From assembly GCA_902766915.1 (NCBI GenBank), contig CACXFN010000082.1:1-5462 (forward strand): DNA of 5,462 nucleotides. The letters run 5' to 3'. The DNA is from an uncultured Eubacteriales bacterium (GTDB taxonomy: Bacteria > Bacillota > Clostridia > Peptostreptococcales > Anaerovoracaceae). The position numbers were made by a program, and so were the translations under genes. The notes below the pieces were generated by a model, which worked only from the letters and a program-made list of their open reading frames with translations, was not told where the DNA came from and did not search any database. Shown piece by piece: positions 1 through 5,462 of this stretch; position 1 is the stretch's first letter, and each line of letters starts with the position of its first letter.

Positions 1-617
1 AAAAGTTTCTCCGCATAGTCCGTAATCTTAAGAACCCACTGACGCATATTCTTTCTGATTACAGGGAATCCCCCAACTTCAGACTTTCCGTCCACAACCT
101 CTTCGTTGGCAAGTACTGCACCAAGTTCAGGGCACCAGTTAACAGGCATTTCAGCAATATATGCCAGTCCTTTGTTATAGAGTTGAAGGAAAATCCACTG
201 AGTCCAACGGTAGTACTCAGGATCGCATGTACTTACTTCTCTATCCCAATCATAAGATAATCCAAGGGCCTTAATCTGATCTCTGAAATGATCAATATTT
301 GCATAAGTGAATTCAGCAGGATGATGCCCTGTCTTTAATGCGAACTGTTCAGCAGGAAGACCAAATGCATCAAAACCCATTGGATGCATCACATTAAAGC
401 CTTGCATTCTCTTCATTCTGGAAATGATATCCGTTGCAGTATATCCCTCAGGATGACCTACATGAAGTCCCTGTCCAGATGGATATGGAAACATATCCAA
501 AACATAATACTTTGGTTTATCAAAGTCATAACCATCAGTTCTGAATGTTTTATTTTCATCCCAAAAACGCTGCCATTTCTTTTCAATCGCATTAAAATCG
601 TATCTCTTATCTTCCAT
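1..617 (-). CDS. leuS: Leucyl-tRNA synthetase, N-terminal part (3' end outside window)
   Basis: Class I aminoacyl-tRNA synthetase that activates leucine with ATP and loads it on tRNA-Leu in the cytoplasm. The 205 visible residues cover the start of the Rossmann catalytic core. The protein opens [16 protein letters not shown], followed by [11 protein letters not shown] (about residues 38-48) and the HIGH-type ATP-binding motif HVGH at 52-55. Next come the family-typical [17 protein letters not shown] block, [20 protein letters not shown] and [16 protein letters not shown]. The reading frame runs off the window at [13 protein letters not shown], just before the editing (CP1) domain. The family is about 800 residues long, so roughly three quarters, including the KMSKS loop and anticodon domain, lies outside. 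The ATG at 617 is supported by an AGGAGA seven bases upstream. It follows rsfS after 39 bases with no terminator, so it is probably cotranscribed. Identity is very secure from the motifs. Nothing in the visible part looks broken. Confidence 0.97.
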   Translation of the reverse strand, partial: MEDKRYDFNAIEKKWQRFWDENKTFRTDGYDFDKPKYYVLDMFPYPSGQGLHVGHPEGYTATDIISRMKRMQGFNVMHPMGFDAFGLPAEQFALKTGHHPAEFTYANIDHFRDQIKALGLSYDWDREVSTCDPEYYRWTQWIFLQLYNKGLAYIAEMPVNWCPELGAVLANEEVVDGKSEVGGFPVIRKNMRQWVLKITDYAEKL

Positions 618-624
618 CGCTTCG

Positions 625-630
625 TCTCCT
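625..630 (-). promoter_or_regulatory. Ribosome binding site of leuS
   Basis: AGGAGA read on the minus strand, seven bases before the ATG at 617. This is a good Shine-Dalgarno match at normal spacing and fixes the leuS start. Confidence 0.8.
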
Positions 631-656
631 ACTGAAATACCTTTTGTATAGAATTA

Positions 657-1028
657 TTAATTATCAAAGCCTTCAACTTTATGACCATCACCATATTCTA
701 TGATGGTACAATCTCCCCAGACTTTTTCAATATTGTATTTTTCTCTCATTTCCTTATCGAAGATATTTACAATGATATCTCCCATATCTAAAAGCAGCCA
801 TCCGGTATTGCCGCGTCCCTCAACACCCTTTGGTGTTATACCTTCCTTTGCAAGTGCGTCCTCGACATCATCTGCAAGGGATGCCACTTGTCTCTGGTTT
901 CTTCCGTTTGCCAATACTAAAAAATCAGCAAAGGAAGATTTCTCTGCAACATCAATTAAAACAATGTTTTCAGCCAACTTTTCATCCAAGGTTTTTGCAG
1001 CTATTTCCGCCAATTCTCTACTTGTCAT
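657..1028 (-). CDS. rsfS: Ribosomal silencing factor RsfS (Iojap/YbeB family)
   Basis: RsfS binds ribosomal protein uL14 on the 50S subunit and blocks joining with 30S, lowering translation when nutrients are scarce. The 123-residue product matches the usual length (about 105-125). Family landmarks are in order: an N-terminal helix (residues 2-20), SSFADFLVLANG at 31-42 (usually SSFADYFVIASG), RQVASLADDVEDAL at 46-59, the conserved EG at 70-71, WLLLDMGDIIVNIF at 77-90 and the closing YNIEKVWGDC at 98-107. Position 88 is Asn where most relatives have His (VHIF). The start at 1028 is the only in-frame start near an AG-rich leader. The gene lies 38 bases after yqeK and 39 bases before leuS, a common Clostridia arrangement. 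Older annotations call this family Iojap-like. Confidence 0.95.
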   Translation of the reverse strand: MTSRELAEIAAKTLDEKLAENIVLIDVAEKSSFADFLVLANGRNQRQVASLADDVEDALAKEGITPKGVEGRGNTGWLLLDMGDIIVNIFDKEMREKYNIEKVWGDCTIIEYGDGHKVEGFDN

Positions 1029-1040
1029 TAATACTCTCTT

Positions 1041-1046
1041 CTCCTT
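1041..1046 (-). promoter_or_regulatory. Ribosome binding site of rsfS
   Basis: AAGGAG on the minus strand, followed by AGAGAG closer to the start. The strong core sits 12 bases from the ATG at 1028, slightly far, so the nearer AAGAGAG may contribute to pairing. There is no in-frame start codon between them, so the ATG at 1028 stands. Confidence 0.65.
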
Positions 1047-1066
1047 TATTAATAATCATAAATACA

Positions 1067-1657
1067 TTAAAAGTTATTATTCGAAACGACCGTTTTTAAA
1101 AACTCTATTGCATTTAGAGTATCTAGGTCTATGTCTTTTTCTGGTATGCCGATAATCTTTAAATGTTCAACAGTTCCTTTAAGGGACATCAAACATGCCT
1201 GGTCAATATTTGAGAAAGCCAATTCACGAAGTTCTTCCACACCGGGATAATCACGCCCTGGTTCTATGGCATCTGCAATAAATACAATCTTTTCAATAAG
1301 AGACATCCCTGGACGTCCGGTTGTATGAAAACTAACCGCATCCAGTATAACCTCATCCTCGATACCAAGTTCAGACTTCATAAAAGCGGAGGCCAGTTTT
1401 CCATGAGCAAGATTTGCATTACCATAATACTTTTTCGAAAGGCCGTATTTATCTATTAAAGCATTCAATTCTTCGCCTCTACGCCCTCTAAATATATCGT
1501 GGCATATACATGCGATTTCTACCCTTTCCAGGTCATTTGATTCAAGTCCATAAGTTTTCCCAAGTTTTATTGCAGTTTCTAAAACACCTTCTGTATGAAC
1601 TCTTCTTTTATCAGTAAGTAACGATAATGCTTTATTTTTTATAGTGTAGACATCCAT
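1067..1657 (-). CDS. yqeK: YqeK-type HD hydrolase, symmetrical diadenosine tetraphosphatase
   Basis: YqeK proteins are metal-dependent HD-domain enzymes that split Ap4A into two ADP, keeping this stress-linked nucleotide low. The product has 196 residues, normal for the family. Visible metal-ligand motifs are H21 in RRVHTEGV, H53-D54 in CICHDIFRG, H85 in NLAHGKLAS, H111 in VSFHTTGRPGMS and D129 in IEKIVFIADAIEPGRDYPGV; the last two blocks are diagnostic of YqeK. The HD motif is followed by I-F-R where most family members have Y-A-K, a change I associate with Lachnospiraceae-type sequences. The ATG at 1657 has no clear Shine-Dalgarno sequence; only AAGAT lies just upstream. The gene sits between nadD and rsfS, its usual place in Firmicutes. 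Family assignment is secure. The exact substrate is inferred from characterised relatives. Confidence 0.93.
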   Translation of the reverse strand: MDVYTIKNKALSLLTDKRRVHTEGVLETAIKLGKTYGLESNDLERVEIACICHDIFRGRRGEELNALIDKYGLSKKYYGNANLAHGKLASAFMKSELGIEDEVILDAVSFHTTGRPGMSLIEKIVFIADAIEPGRDYPGVEELRELAFSNIDQACLMSLKGTVEHLKIIGIPEKDIDLDTLNAIEFLKTVVSNNNF

Positions 1658-1681
1658 ATAAATCTTATAAATAGCTATGCT

Positions 1682-1709
1682 ATAATACTTTTGATTTAAA
1701 CCTGCTCAA
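1682..1709 (-). promoter_or_regulatory. Weak candidate sigma-A-type promoter before yqeK
   Basis: On the minus strand, TTGAGC (1704-1709) and TATTAT (1682-1687) are separated by 16 bases. They match the -35 and -10 consensus at four and five of six positions. The predicted start would fall near 1675, leaving a leader of about 17 bases before the yqeK ATG. It overlaps the end of nadD. In AT-rich DNA such matches often arise by chance, so this is only a candidate. Confidence 0.22.
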
Positions 1710-2379
1710 AACCCGTGGACTCTTCTCCATAAAGCTTATACTCGTAAATATATGACTCAACCTGAGGTGAAATAAGTCCGGATACAGGCTCATTTTTATC
1801 AAGTTTGTCTCTAACCATTGTTGAGTTAATATTTAGCATTGGTTTCATAACCTTGTATATCTCTGTTCCATAAGATTTGGACAGTTTTTCAATAGTTGAA
1901 TCCAATGCAGAATTATCATCCATGGGCCTAGTCCCTACAGCAAAGTTACATACCTTTAGCAAATCCTTACCCTTATACCAATTTTCCAATTTCATGAGGG
2001 AATCTCCACCCATTATGAACCATAATTCAGAATCTGAATATACTTCCTTAAAATGAATAATAGTATCGTAGGTATATGAAATGCCACCTTTTTCAATCTC
2101 CCAAGTGGATATTTCCAAAACATCATTGGAATTTGAATCCTGATTTAAATATGTGTTAACCTCAGAAACAGCAATCTCCAACATAGCAAGCCTATGCTCA
2201 TCAGATGTTACATATTTATCTTTTTTAAATGGCTGTATAAATGCCGGTATCATTATGACTCTATCCAGTCTTAACTCACGACTCGCTGCTATAGCTAGTC
2301 CTGTATGGCCATAATGCACAGGGTCAAAAGTCCCTCCCATTAAACCTATTCTGTTCTTTCCATTATTGATATCACTCAT
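1696..2379 (-). CDS. nadD: Nicotinate-nucleotide adenylyltransferase
   Basis: Transfers AMP from ATP to nicotinate mononucleotide, giving deamido-NAD, an essential step of NAD synthesis. The 227-residue protein shows the nucleotidyltransferase fold landmarks: RIGLMGGTFDPVHYGH at residues 10-25 with the HxGH motif at 22-25; VIMIPAFIQPFKKD at 41-54, where the family usually has PPHK; ISYTYDT at 100-106; WFIMGGDSLMKLENWYK at 120-136; and INSTMVR at 184-190, the equivalent of the ISSTxIR ATP-binding motif. At 227 residues it is a little longer than many homologues, in part through about nine extra residues before the first strand. The ATG at 2379 lacks an obvious Shine-Dalgarno sequence, and no better in-frame start is seen before the GGTFDP motif. 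It starts 23 bases after the aspS stop and precedes yqeK by 38 bases, so it is probably cotranscribed with both. Confidence 0.95.
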   Translation of the reverse strand: MSDINNGKNRIGLMGGTFDPVHYGHTGLAIAASRELRLDRVIMIPAFIQPFKKDKYVTSDEHRLAMLEIAVSEVNTYLNQDSNSNDVLEISTWEIEKGGISYTYDTIIHFKEVYSDSELWFIMGGDSLMKLENWYKGKDLLKVCNFAVGTRPMDDNSALDSTIEKLSKSYGTEIYKVMKPMLNINSTMVRDKLDKNEPVSGLISPQVESYIYEYKLYGEESTGFEQV

Positions 2380-2403
2380 TATTAATATCGTTATTAGTGT
2401 CGT
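2380..2403. repeat. Imperfect 12-bp tandem repeat filling the aspS-nadD gap
   Basis: Two adjacent 12-base units, tattaatatcgt (2380-2391) and tattagtgtcgt (2392-2403), agree at 10 of 12 positions. Together they make up the whole 23-base spacer plus the last base of the aspS stop codon (minus-strand reading). It looks like a small duplication that set the spacer length. AT-rich composition makes chance similarity possible. Confidence 0.5.
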
Positions 2404-4178
2404 TACTCAACAACTGCTATATGGAGTTCATTCAGCTGTTCCTGATCAACAGGTGCAGGTGCTCCGGAAAGTAGGCATTGAGCTTTTTGATTCTTAGGGA
2501 ATGCAACAACATCTCTAATATCCAGATCCTCGGACATTAACATTACCAATCTGTCCATACCATAGGCAATTCCACCATGTGGAGGTGGTCCATATTTAAA
2601 CGCATCCAGAAGGAAGCCGAATTTTCTTTCACATTCTTCTGATCCAATATTCATGATTTCAAAAACCTTCTGTTGCAAATCCGCCTCATGAATTCTTAGA
2701 CTTCCACCACCTGCTTCATAGCCATTAATTACAATATCATACGCATCTGCCTTTACAGCAGTTGGATCCTGATCCATGAGTGGAATATCCTCATTTTTAG
2801 GATGTGTGAATGGATGGTGCATGGCTTTCAGTTTTCCTGTCTCCTCATCCCTTTCAAACATGGGGAAATCAACAACCCAAAGCACTTCATATTTACTGTC
2901 ATCCAGCAATCCCAGAATGCCCGCAATATGACGTCTAAGGAATCCCAAAGTATCAAATACAACTTTAGGCTTATCAGCAGCGATCAAAATGAGATCGTTT
3001 TTCTTTGCGTCAAAAACCGCTGCGATTTCCCCAAGCTGTTCCTGAGTGAAGAACTTGTTTACAGAAGACTTAATCTGATTGCCGTTTTCATCCTCTTCCA
3101 TGCGAATCCAAACTAATCCTTTTGCTCCATAATGTTTGGCGTTATCTGTGAGCTTATCTATATCTTTTCGACTGAATTTATCAGAAGCATCATCTATGCA
3201 TATACCTCTAACATCTCCTCCAGACTCCAATGCATCAGCGAAAACTTTAAACTCGGTTCCCCTAACGACATCGTTAAGCTTCTTTAGCTCAAAACCGAAA
3301 CGAAGATCCGGTTTATCTGAACCAAAGCGCTCCATAGCCTCATCATAAGACATGCGTCTTAAGGGAATCGGAATATCTATTCCCTTAATCTCTTTAAAAA
3401 GTGTTTTAATGAAACCTTCCTGGACTTCTAGAATATCGTCTGTATCCACAAAGGACATTTCCAAATCTATCTGTGTAAATTCAGGTTGGCGATCTGCTCT
3501 TAAATCCTCGTCTCTAAAACACCTTGCAATCTGAAAATATCTGTCGAATCCGCTTACCATAAGAAGCTGCTTAAATAGCTGTGGGGATTGTGGCAGCGCA
3601 TAGAAATAGCCCTCATTAACACGACTTGGAACCAAATAGTCTCTGGCACCTTCCGGTGTTGCCTTAATTAGATTCGGTGTTTCAACTTCTGTAAATCCAT
3701 TTTCAGAGAAATATCGTCTGGTTACCTGCATCATCTCATGTCTAAGTCTAAATATTTCCTGCATCTTTGGTTTTCTCAAATCCAAATAGCGATATTTCAA
3801 ACGCAAATTGTCATCCACCTTATCATCATCTTTAACATAGATTGGCGGAGTCTCTGATTGTGAATATAGCGTAAGTTCCGTTGCCAGAACCTCAATATCT
3901 CCAGTTGGTAAATCCGGATTCTTAGAACTACGTTCCCTAACCACACCTTTGACACCTATAGCATATTCACTTCTTAAACCAGATGCCAATTCAAAAATAT
4001 CCTTTTCAGTCGTTTCATCGAAGACAACTTGAGTGATTCCAGTTTTATCTCTTAAATCAATGAAGATAAGGCTTCCCAGACTTCTCTGTTTTGCAACCCA
4101 TCCGTTTAATGCTATTTCCTTGTTAACGTCTCCAATGCGGAGTTCACCACACATATTGGTTCTCTTTATAATCGCCAT
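2403..4178 (-). CDS. aspS: Aspartyl-tRNA synthetase, bacterial type
   Basis: Class IIb synthetase that charges tRNA-Asp with aspartate in the cytoplasm. The 591-residue length equals the bacterial type (about 590). Order of domains: an OB-fold anticodon-binding domain (about residues 1-110) with LNGWVAKQRSLGSLIFIDLR; the class II core with the KATPEGARDYLVPSR flipping loop (172-186), QSPQ at 197-200 and motif 2 RCFRDEDLRADRQPEF (219-234); the bacterial GAD insertion (roughly 290-420); then motif 3 GIAYGMDRLVMLM (536-548) with its catalytic Arg at 543. The ending APVDQEQLNELHI matches the family's C terminus. Leu34 and Lys86 align with E. coli Leu30 and Lys82, positions that in tRNA-Asp-only enzymes carry Leu and Lys. 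The ATG at 4178 follows a GAGG by six bases. It lies 67 bases after hisS, a common pairing in Firmicutes, and appears intact. Confidence 0.98.
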   Translation of the reverse strand: MAIIKRTNMCGELRIGDVNKEIALNGWVAKQRSLGSLIFIDLRDKTGITQVVFDETTEKDIFELASGLRSEYAIGVKGVVRERSSKNPDLPTGDIEVLATELTLYSQSETPPIYVKDDDKVDDNLRLKYRYLDLRKPKMQEIFRLRHEMMQVTRRYFSENGFTEVETPNLIKATPEGARDYLVPSRVNEGYFYALPQSPQLFKQLLMVSGFDRYFQIARCFRDEDLRADRQPEFTQIDLEMSFVDTDDILEVQEGFIKTLFKEIKGIDIPIPLRRMSYDEAMERFGSDKPDLRFGFELKKLNDVVRGTEFKVFADALESGGDVRGICIDDASDKFSRKDIDKLTDNAKHYGAKGLVWIRMEEDENGNQIKSSVNKFFTQEQLGEIAAVFDAKKNDLILIAADKPKVVFDTLGFLRRHIAGILGLLDDSKYEVLWVVDFPMFERDEETGKLKAMHHPFTHPKNEDIPLMDQDPTAVKADAYDIVINGYEAGGGSLRIHEADLQQKVFEIMNIGSEECERKFGFLLDAFKYGPPPHGGIAYGMDRLVMLMSEDLDIRDVVAFPKNQKAQCLLSGAPAPVDQEQLNELHIAVVE

Positions 4179-4184
4179 ATTAAT

Positions 4185-4188
4185 CCTC
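4185..4188 (-). promoter_or_regulatory. Ribosome binding site of aspS
   Basis: GAGG (within GCGAGGAT on the minus strand) ends six bases before the ATG at 4178. This is a normal Shine-Dalgarno site and supports the start. It overlaps the end of a 17-bp tandem repeat. Confidence 0.7.
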
Positions 4189-4219
4189 GCTACTTATTGA
4201 TACTTGCTATTAATTGATA
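4186..4219. repeat. Imperfect 17-bp tandem repeat in the hisS-aspS gap
   Basis: Two directly adjacent units, ctcgctacttattgata (4186-4202) and cttgctattaattgata (4203-4219), are identical at 14 of 17 positions. On the minus strand they read TATCAATNNNTAGCNAG, and the copy nearer aspS ends in the GAGG ribosome binding site. The copy further upstream has CAAG at that place. The spacer therefore probably grew by duplication of the region around the ribosome binding site. Confidence 0.6.
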
Positions 4220-4245
4220 ATTGAAATGCTACAAAATATGAAGAT

Positions 4246-5462
4246 TTATACTAGTCTAGACAATAGCTGATCGAAGGGTATATCTTCCTGAGTGGAATTC
4301 TTCAAATCCTTTAGTTGGCATTTACCTTCGGCAAGCTCATTGTCACCTATTATAACCGCGTATTTATAGCCCTTCTTATCAGCATACTTTAATTGACCCT
4401 TCATGTTTCTTTCCATGACATCCATGTCACATCTTAGACCTTTATTTCTAAAATCTCTAGAAAGCTTAATTCCAAACTTCTTAGCGTCATCACCCAGGGT
4501 CACAATCAATGCATCCATGGGTTCTTCCTCCGGGAAGGAGACTCCGGTATTATCCATCAGAAGAAGTAATCTTTCTATTCCAAGTCCGAATCCTACTCCA
4601 GGGACATCCTGCCCACCAATTTCAGAAATAAGATTGTCGTATCTTCCGCCGCCACAAACAGTTCCCTGTGCCCCAATTGAGTTTGTGATAAATTCAAATG
4701 CGGTTTTTGTGTAATAATCCAGACCTCTTACAATTGTCGGATCCACTACATAGTCAATTTCGGAAGCATCAAGCCCTTCTTTTAAATCCTCAAATGCTTT
4801 ATTGCATTCTTCACAAAGATAATCCAAAATGCTTGGAGCATTTACAGCCAAGGCATGGTCTTCTGAAGATTTGCAATCTATAATCCTCATAGGATTTCTT
4901 TCGAATCTATCCTTACATGTATCGCATAAATCATTTAAATGTGGTCTGAAATAATCTCTAAGAGCCTCTTTATATTTGGCTCTGCAGGTAGGACATCCCA
5001 CACTGTTAATTCTCAGTTCCAAATCATTTATACCTAGCTCTTTTAAGAAATCATCAGCCATAGAAATGACCTGTACATCTGCAAGCATGCTGTTTGTTCC
5101 AAATATTTCAGCTCCAAACTGGTGGAATTCCCTAAGTCTTCCGGCCTGTGGCTTCTCATATCTGTAACAGGATGTTTCATAGAAATACTTTGTGGGTTGA
5201 GTTTCCGCATACTGCTTACTTTCCAAAAAGGCACGTACAACTGACGCTGTACCTTCAGGCTTCAGCGTGATGCTTCTTCTTCCATAATCCTCAAAGGTAT
5301 ACATTTCCTTTTGGACAATATCTGTTGTTTCACCTACGCCTCTTTGAAATAATTCTGTATGCTCAAATATAGGAGTCCTTATTTCTTTAAAACCATTTCT
5401 ATCGCAGTGTTTCTTAAAAACTTCCTCTACATAATACCATTTATCGATATCCCGTGGGAGTA
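4246..5462 (-). CDS. hisS: Histidyl-tRNA synthetase (N-terminal dozen residues outside window)
   Basis: Class IIa synthetase that charges tRNA-His with histidine. The open frame continues upstream of the first internal ATG (5304) to the window edge and reads LPRDIDKWYYVEEVFKKHC, so the true start lies just beyond 5462; 404 residues are visible of an expected 415-420. In visible numbering: motif 1 KEIRTPIFEHTELFQRGVG at 25-43; TLKPEGTASVVRAF at 65-78; motif 2 RYEKPQAGRLREFHQFGAE at 100-118; the histidine-binding RGLDYYTKTAFEF at 245-257; GGGRYDNLI at 270-278; and motif 3 GVGFGLGIERLLLLM at 288-302, followed by the C-terminal anticodon domain. The insertion domain has three CxxC pairs (156/159, 179/182, 216/219) plus Cys196, a possible zinc site as in other Firmicutes. 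It is the first visible gene of the unit. Any T-box or promoter would be outside. Confidence 0.97.
   Translation of the reverse strand, partial: LPRDIDKWYYVEEVFKKHCDRNGFKEIRTPIFEHTELFQRGVGETTDIVQKEMYTFEDYGRRSITLKPEGTASVVRAFLESKQYAETQPTKYFYETSCYRYEKPQAGRLREFHQFGAEIFGTNSMLADVQVISMADDFLKELGINDLELRINSVGCPTCRAKYKEALRDYFRPHLNDLCDTCKDRFERNPMRIIDCKSSEDHALAVNAPSILDYLCEECNKAFEDLKEGLDASEIDYVVDPTIVRGLDYYTKTAFEFITNSIGAQGTVCGGGRYDNLISEIGGQDVPGVGFGLGIERLLLLMDNTGVSFPEEEPMDALIVTLGDDAKKFGIKLSRDFRNKGLRCDMDVMERNMKGQLKYADKKGYKYAVIIGDNELAEGKCQLKDLKNSTQEDIPFDQLLSRLV

Noticed and set aside
1077..1110. Possible terminator from the short inverted repeat AAACG/CGTTT near the end of yqeK
   Set aside because: The stem is five base pairs with a two-base gap, lies within the yqeK coding sequence and has no proper T-run at the right distance.
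700..1155. 151-codon open frame on the plus strand
   Set aside because: It lies entirely opposite rsfS and the end of yqeK, has low-complexity Ser/Phe-rich composition typical of antisense frames, and resembles no family I know.
1672..1684. Inverted repeat ATAGC-ATA-GCTAT before yqeK as an operator
   Set aside because: Only five-base arms in AT-rich DNA; too weak to call without conservation data.
2380..2414. Promoter-like TTGAGT and TATTAA spaced 17 bases before nadD
   Set aside because: The -10-like box ends only three bases before the ATG, so transcription would start at or inside the coding region; both boxes match only four of six positions.
2802..3116. 104-codon plus-strand open frame inside aspS
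   Set aside because: Antisense to the strongly conserved GAD insertion region of aspS, with no ribosome binding site or recognisable motif.
4179..4245. T-box leader or riboswitch between hisS and aspS
   Set aside because: At 67 bases the gap is far too short for a T-box, and no T-box consensus or antiterminator is seen. One could exist upstream of hisS, outside the window.
4403..4714. 103-codon plus-strand open frame opposite hisS
   Set aside because: Antisense shadow of the conserved HisRS motif 3 region; the Ser/Pro-rich product has no family features.
5302..5304. ATG at 5304 as the hisS start
   Set aside because: The frame stays open upstream to the window edge and encodes canonical HisRS motif 1 (RTPIFEHTELFQRGVG), so this Met is internal.

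Overview
The window holds a compact block of housekeeping genes. Six genes lie head to tail on the minus strand. In transcription order they are hisS (5' end cut by the window edge), aspS, nadD, yqeK, rsfS and leuS (3' end cut). The plus strand has no convincing gene. Gaps between genes are only 23 to 67 bases. No rho-independent terminator is visible in any of them, so the block reads as one polycistronic unit whose main promoter lies beyond base 5462.

The DNA is AT-rich, with frequent ATA and AGA codons and AG-rich ribosome binding sites. The nadD-yqeK-rsfS-leuS order is typical of Clostridia. HisRS carries the Cys-rich insertion common in Firmicutes, and YqeK has a 'CHDIFRG' variant of the HD motif. 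Together these suggest an anaerobic Clostridia species, perhaps in or near Lachnospiraceae. This is inferred from memory of the families, not from a search.

Region by region: 4246-5462 encodes histidyl-tRNA synthetase, missing about a dozen N-terminal residues. 2403-4178 encodes full-length bacterial-type aspartyl-tRNA synthetase. 1696-2379 encodes nicotinate-mononucleotide adenylyltransferase (NAD synthesis). 1067-1657 encodes an HD-domain YqeK diadenosine tetraphosphatase. 657-1028 encodes the ribosomal silencing factor RsfS. 1-617 encodes the first 205 residues of leucyl-tRNA synthetase. No gene-free stretch exceeds 67 bases.

The common theme is translation and adenylate metabolism. Three aminoacyl-tRNA synthetases charge tRNAs and, as a known side reaction of such enzymes, can form Ap4A, which YqeK is expected to hydrolyse. 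NadD makes deamido-NAD from ATP, and RsfS holds 50S subunits apart from 30S when nutrients fall.

I found no novel system, mobile element, CRISPR array or RNA gene. The points worth a second look are small: short imperfect tandem duplications in two gaps, missing Shine-Dalgarno sequences before nadD and yqeK, a weak candidate promoter before yqeK, a discriminating-type signature in AspRS, and a few residue substitutions.
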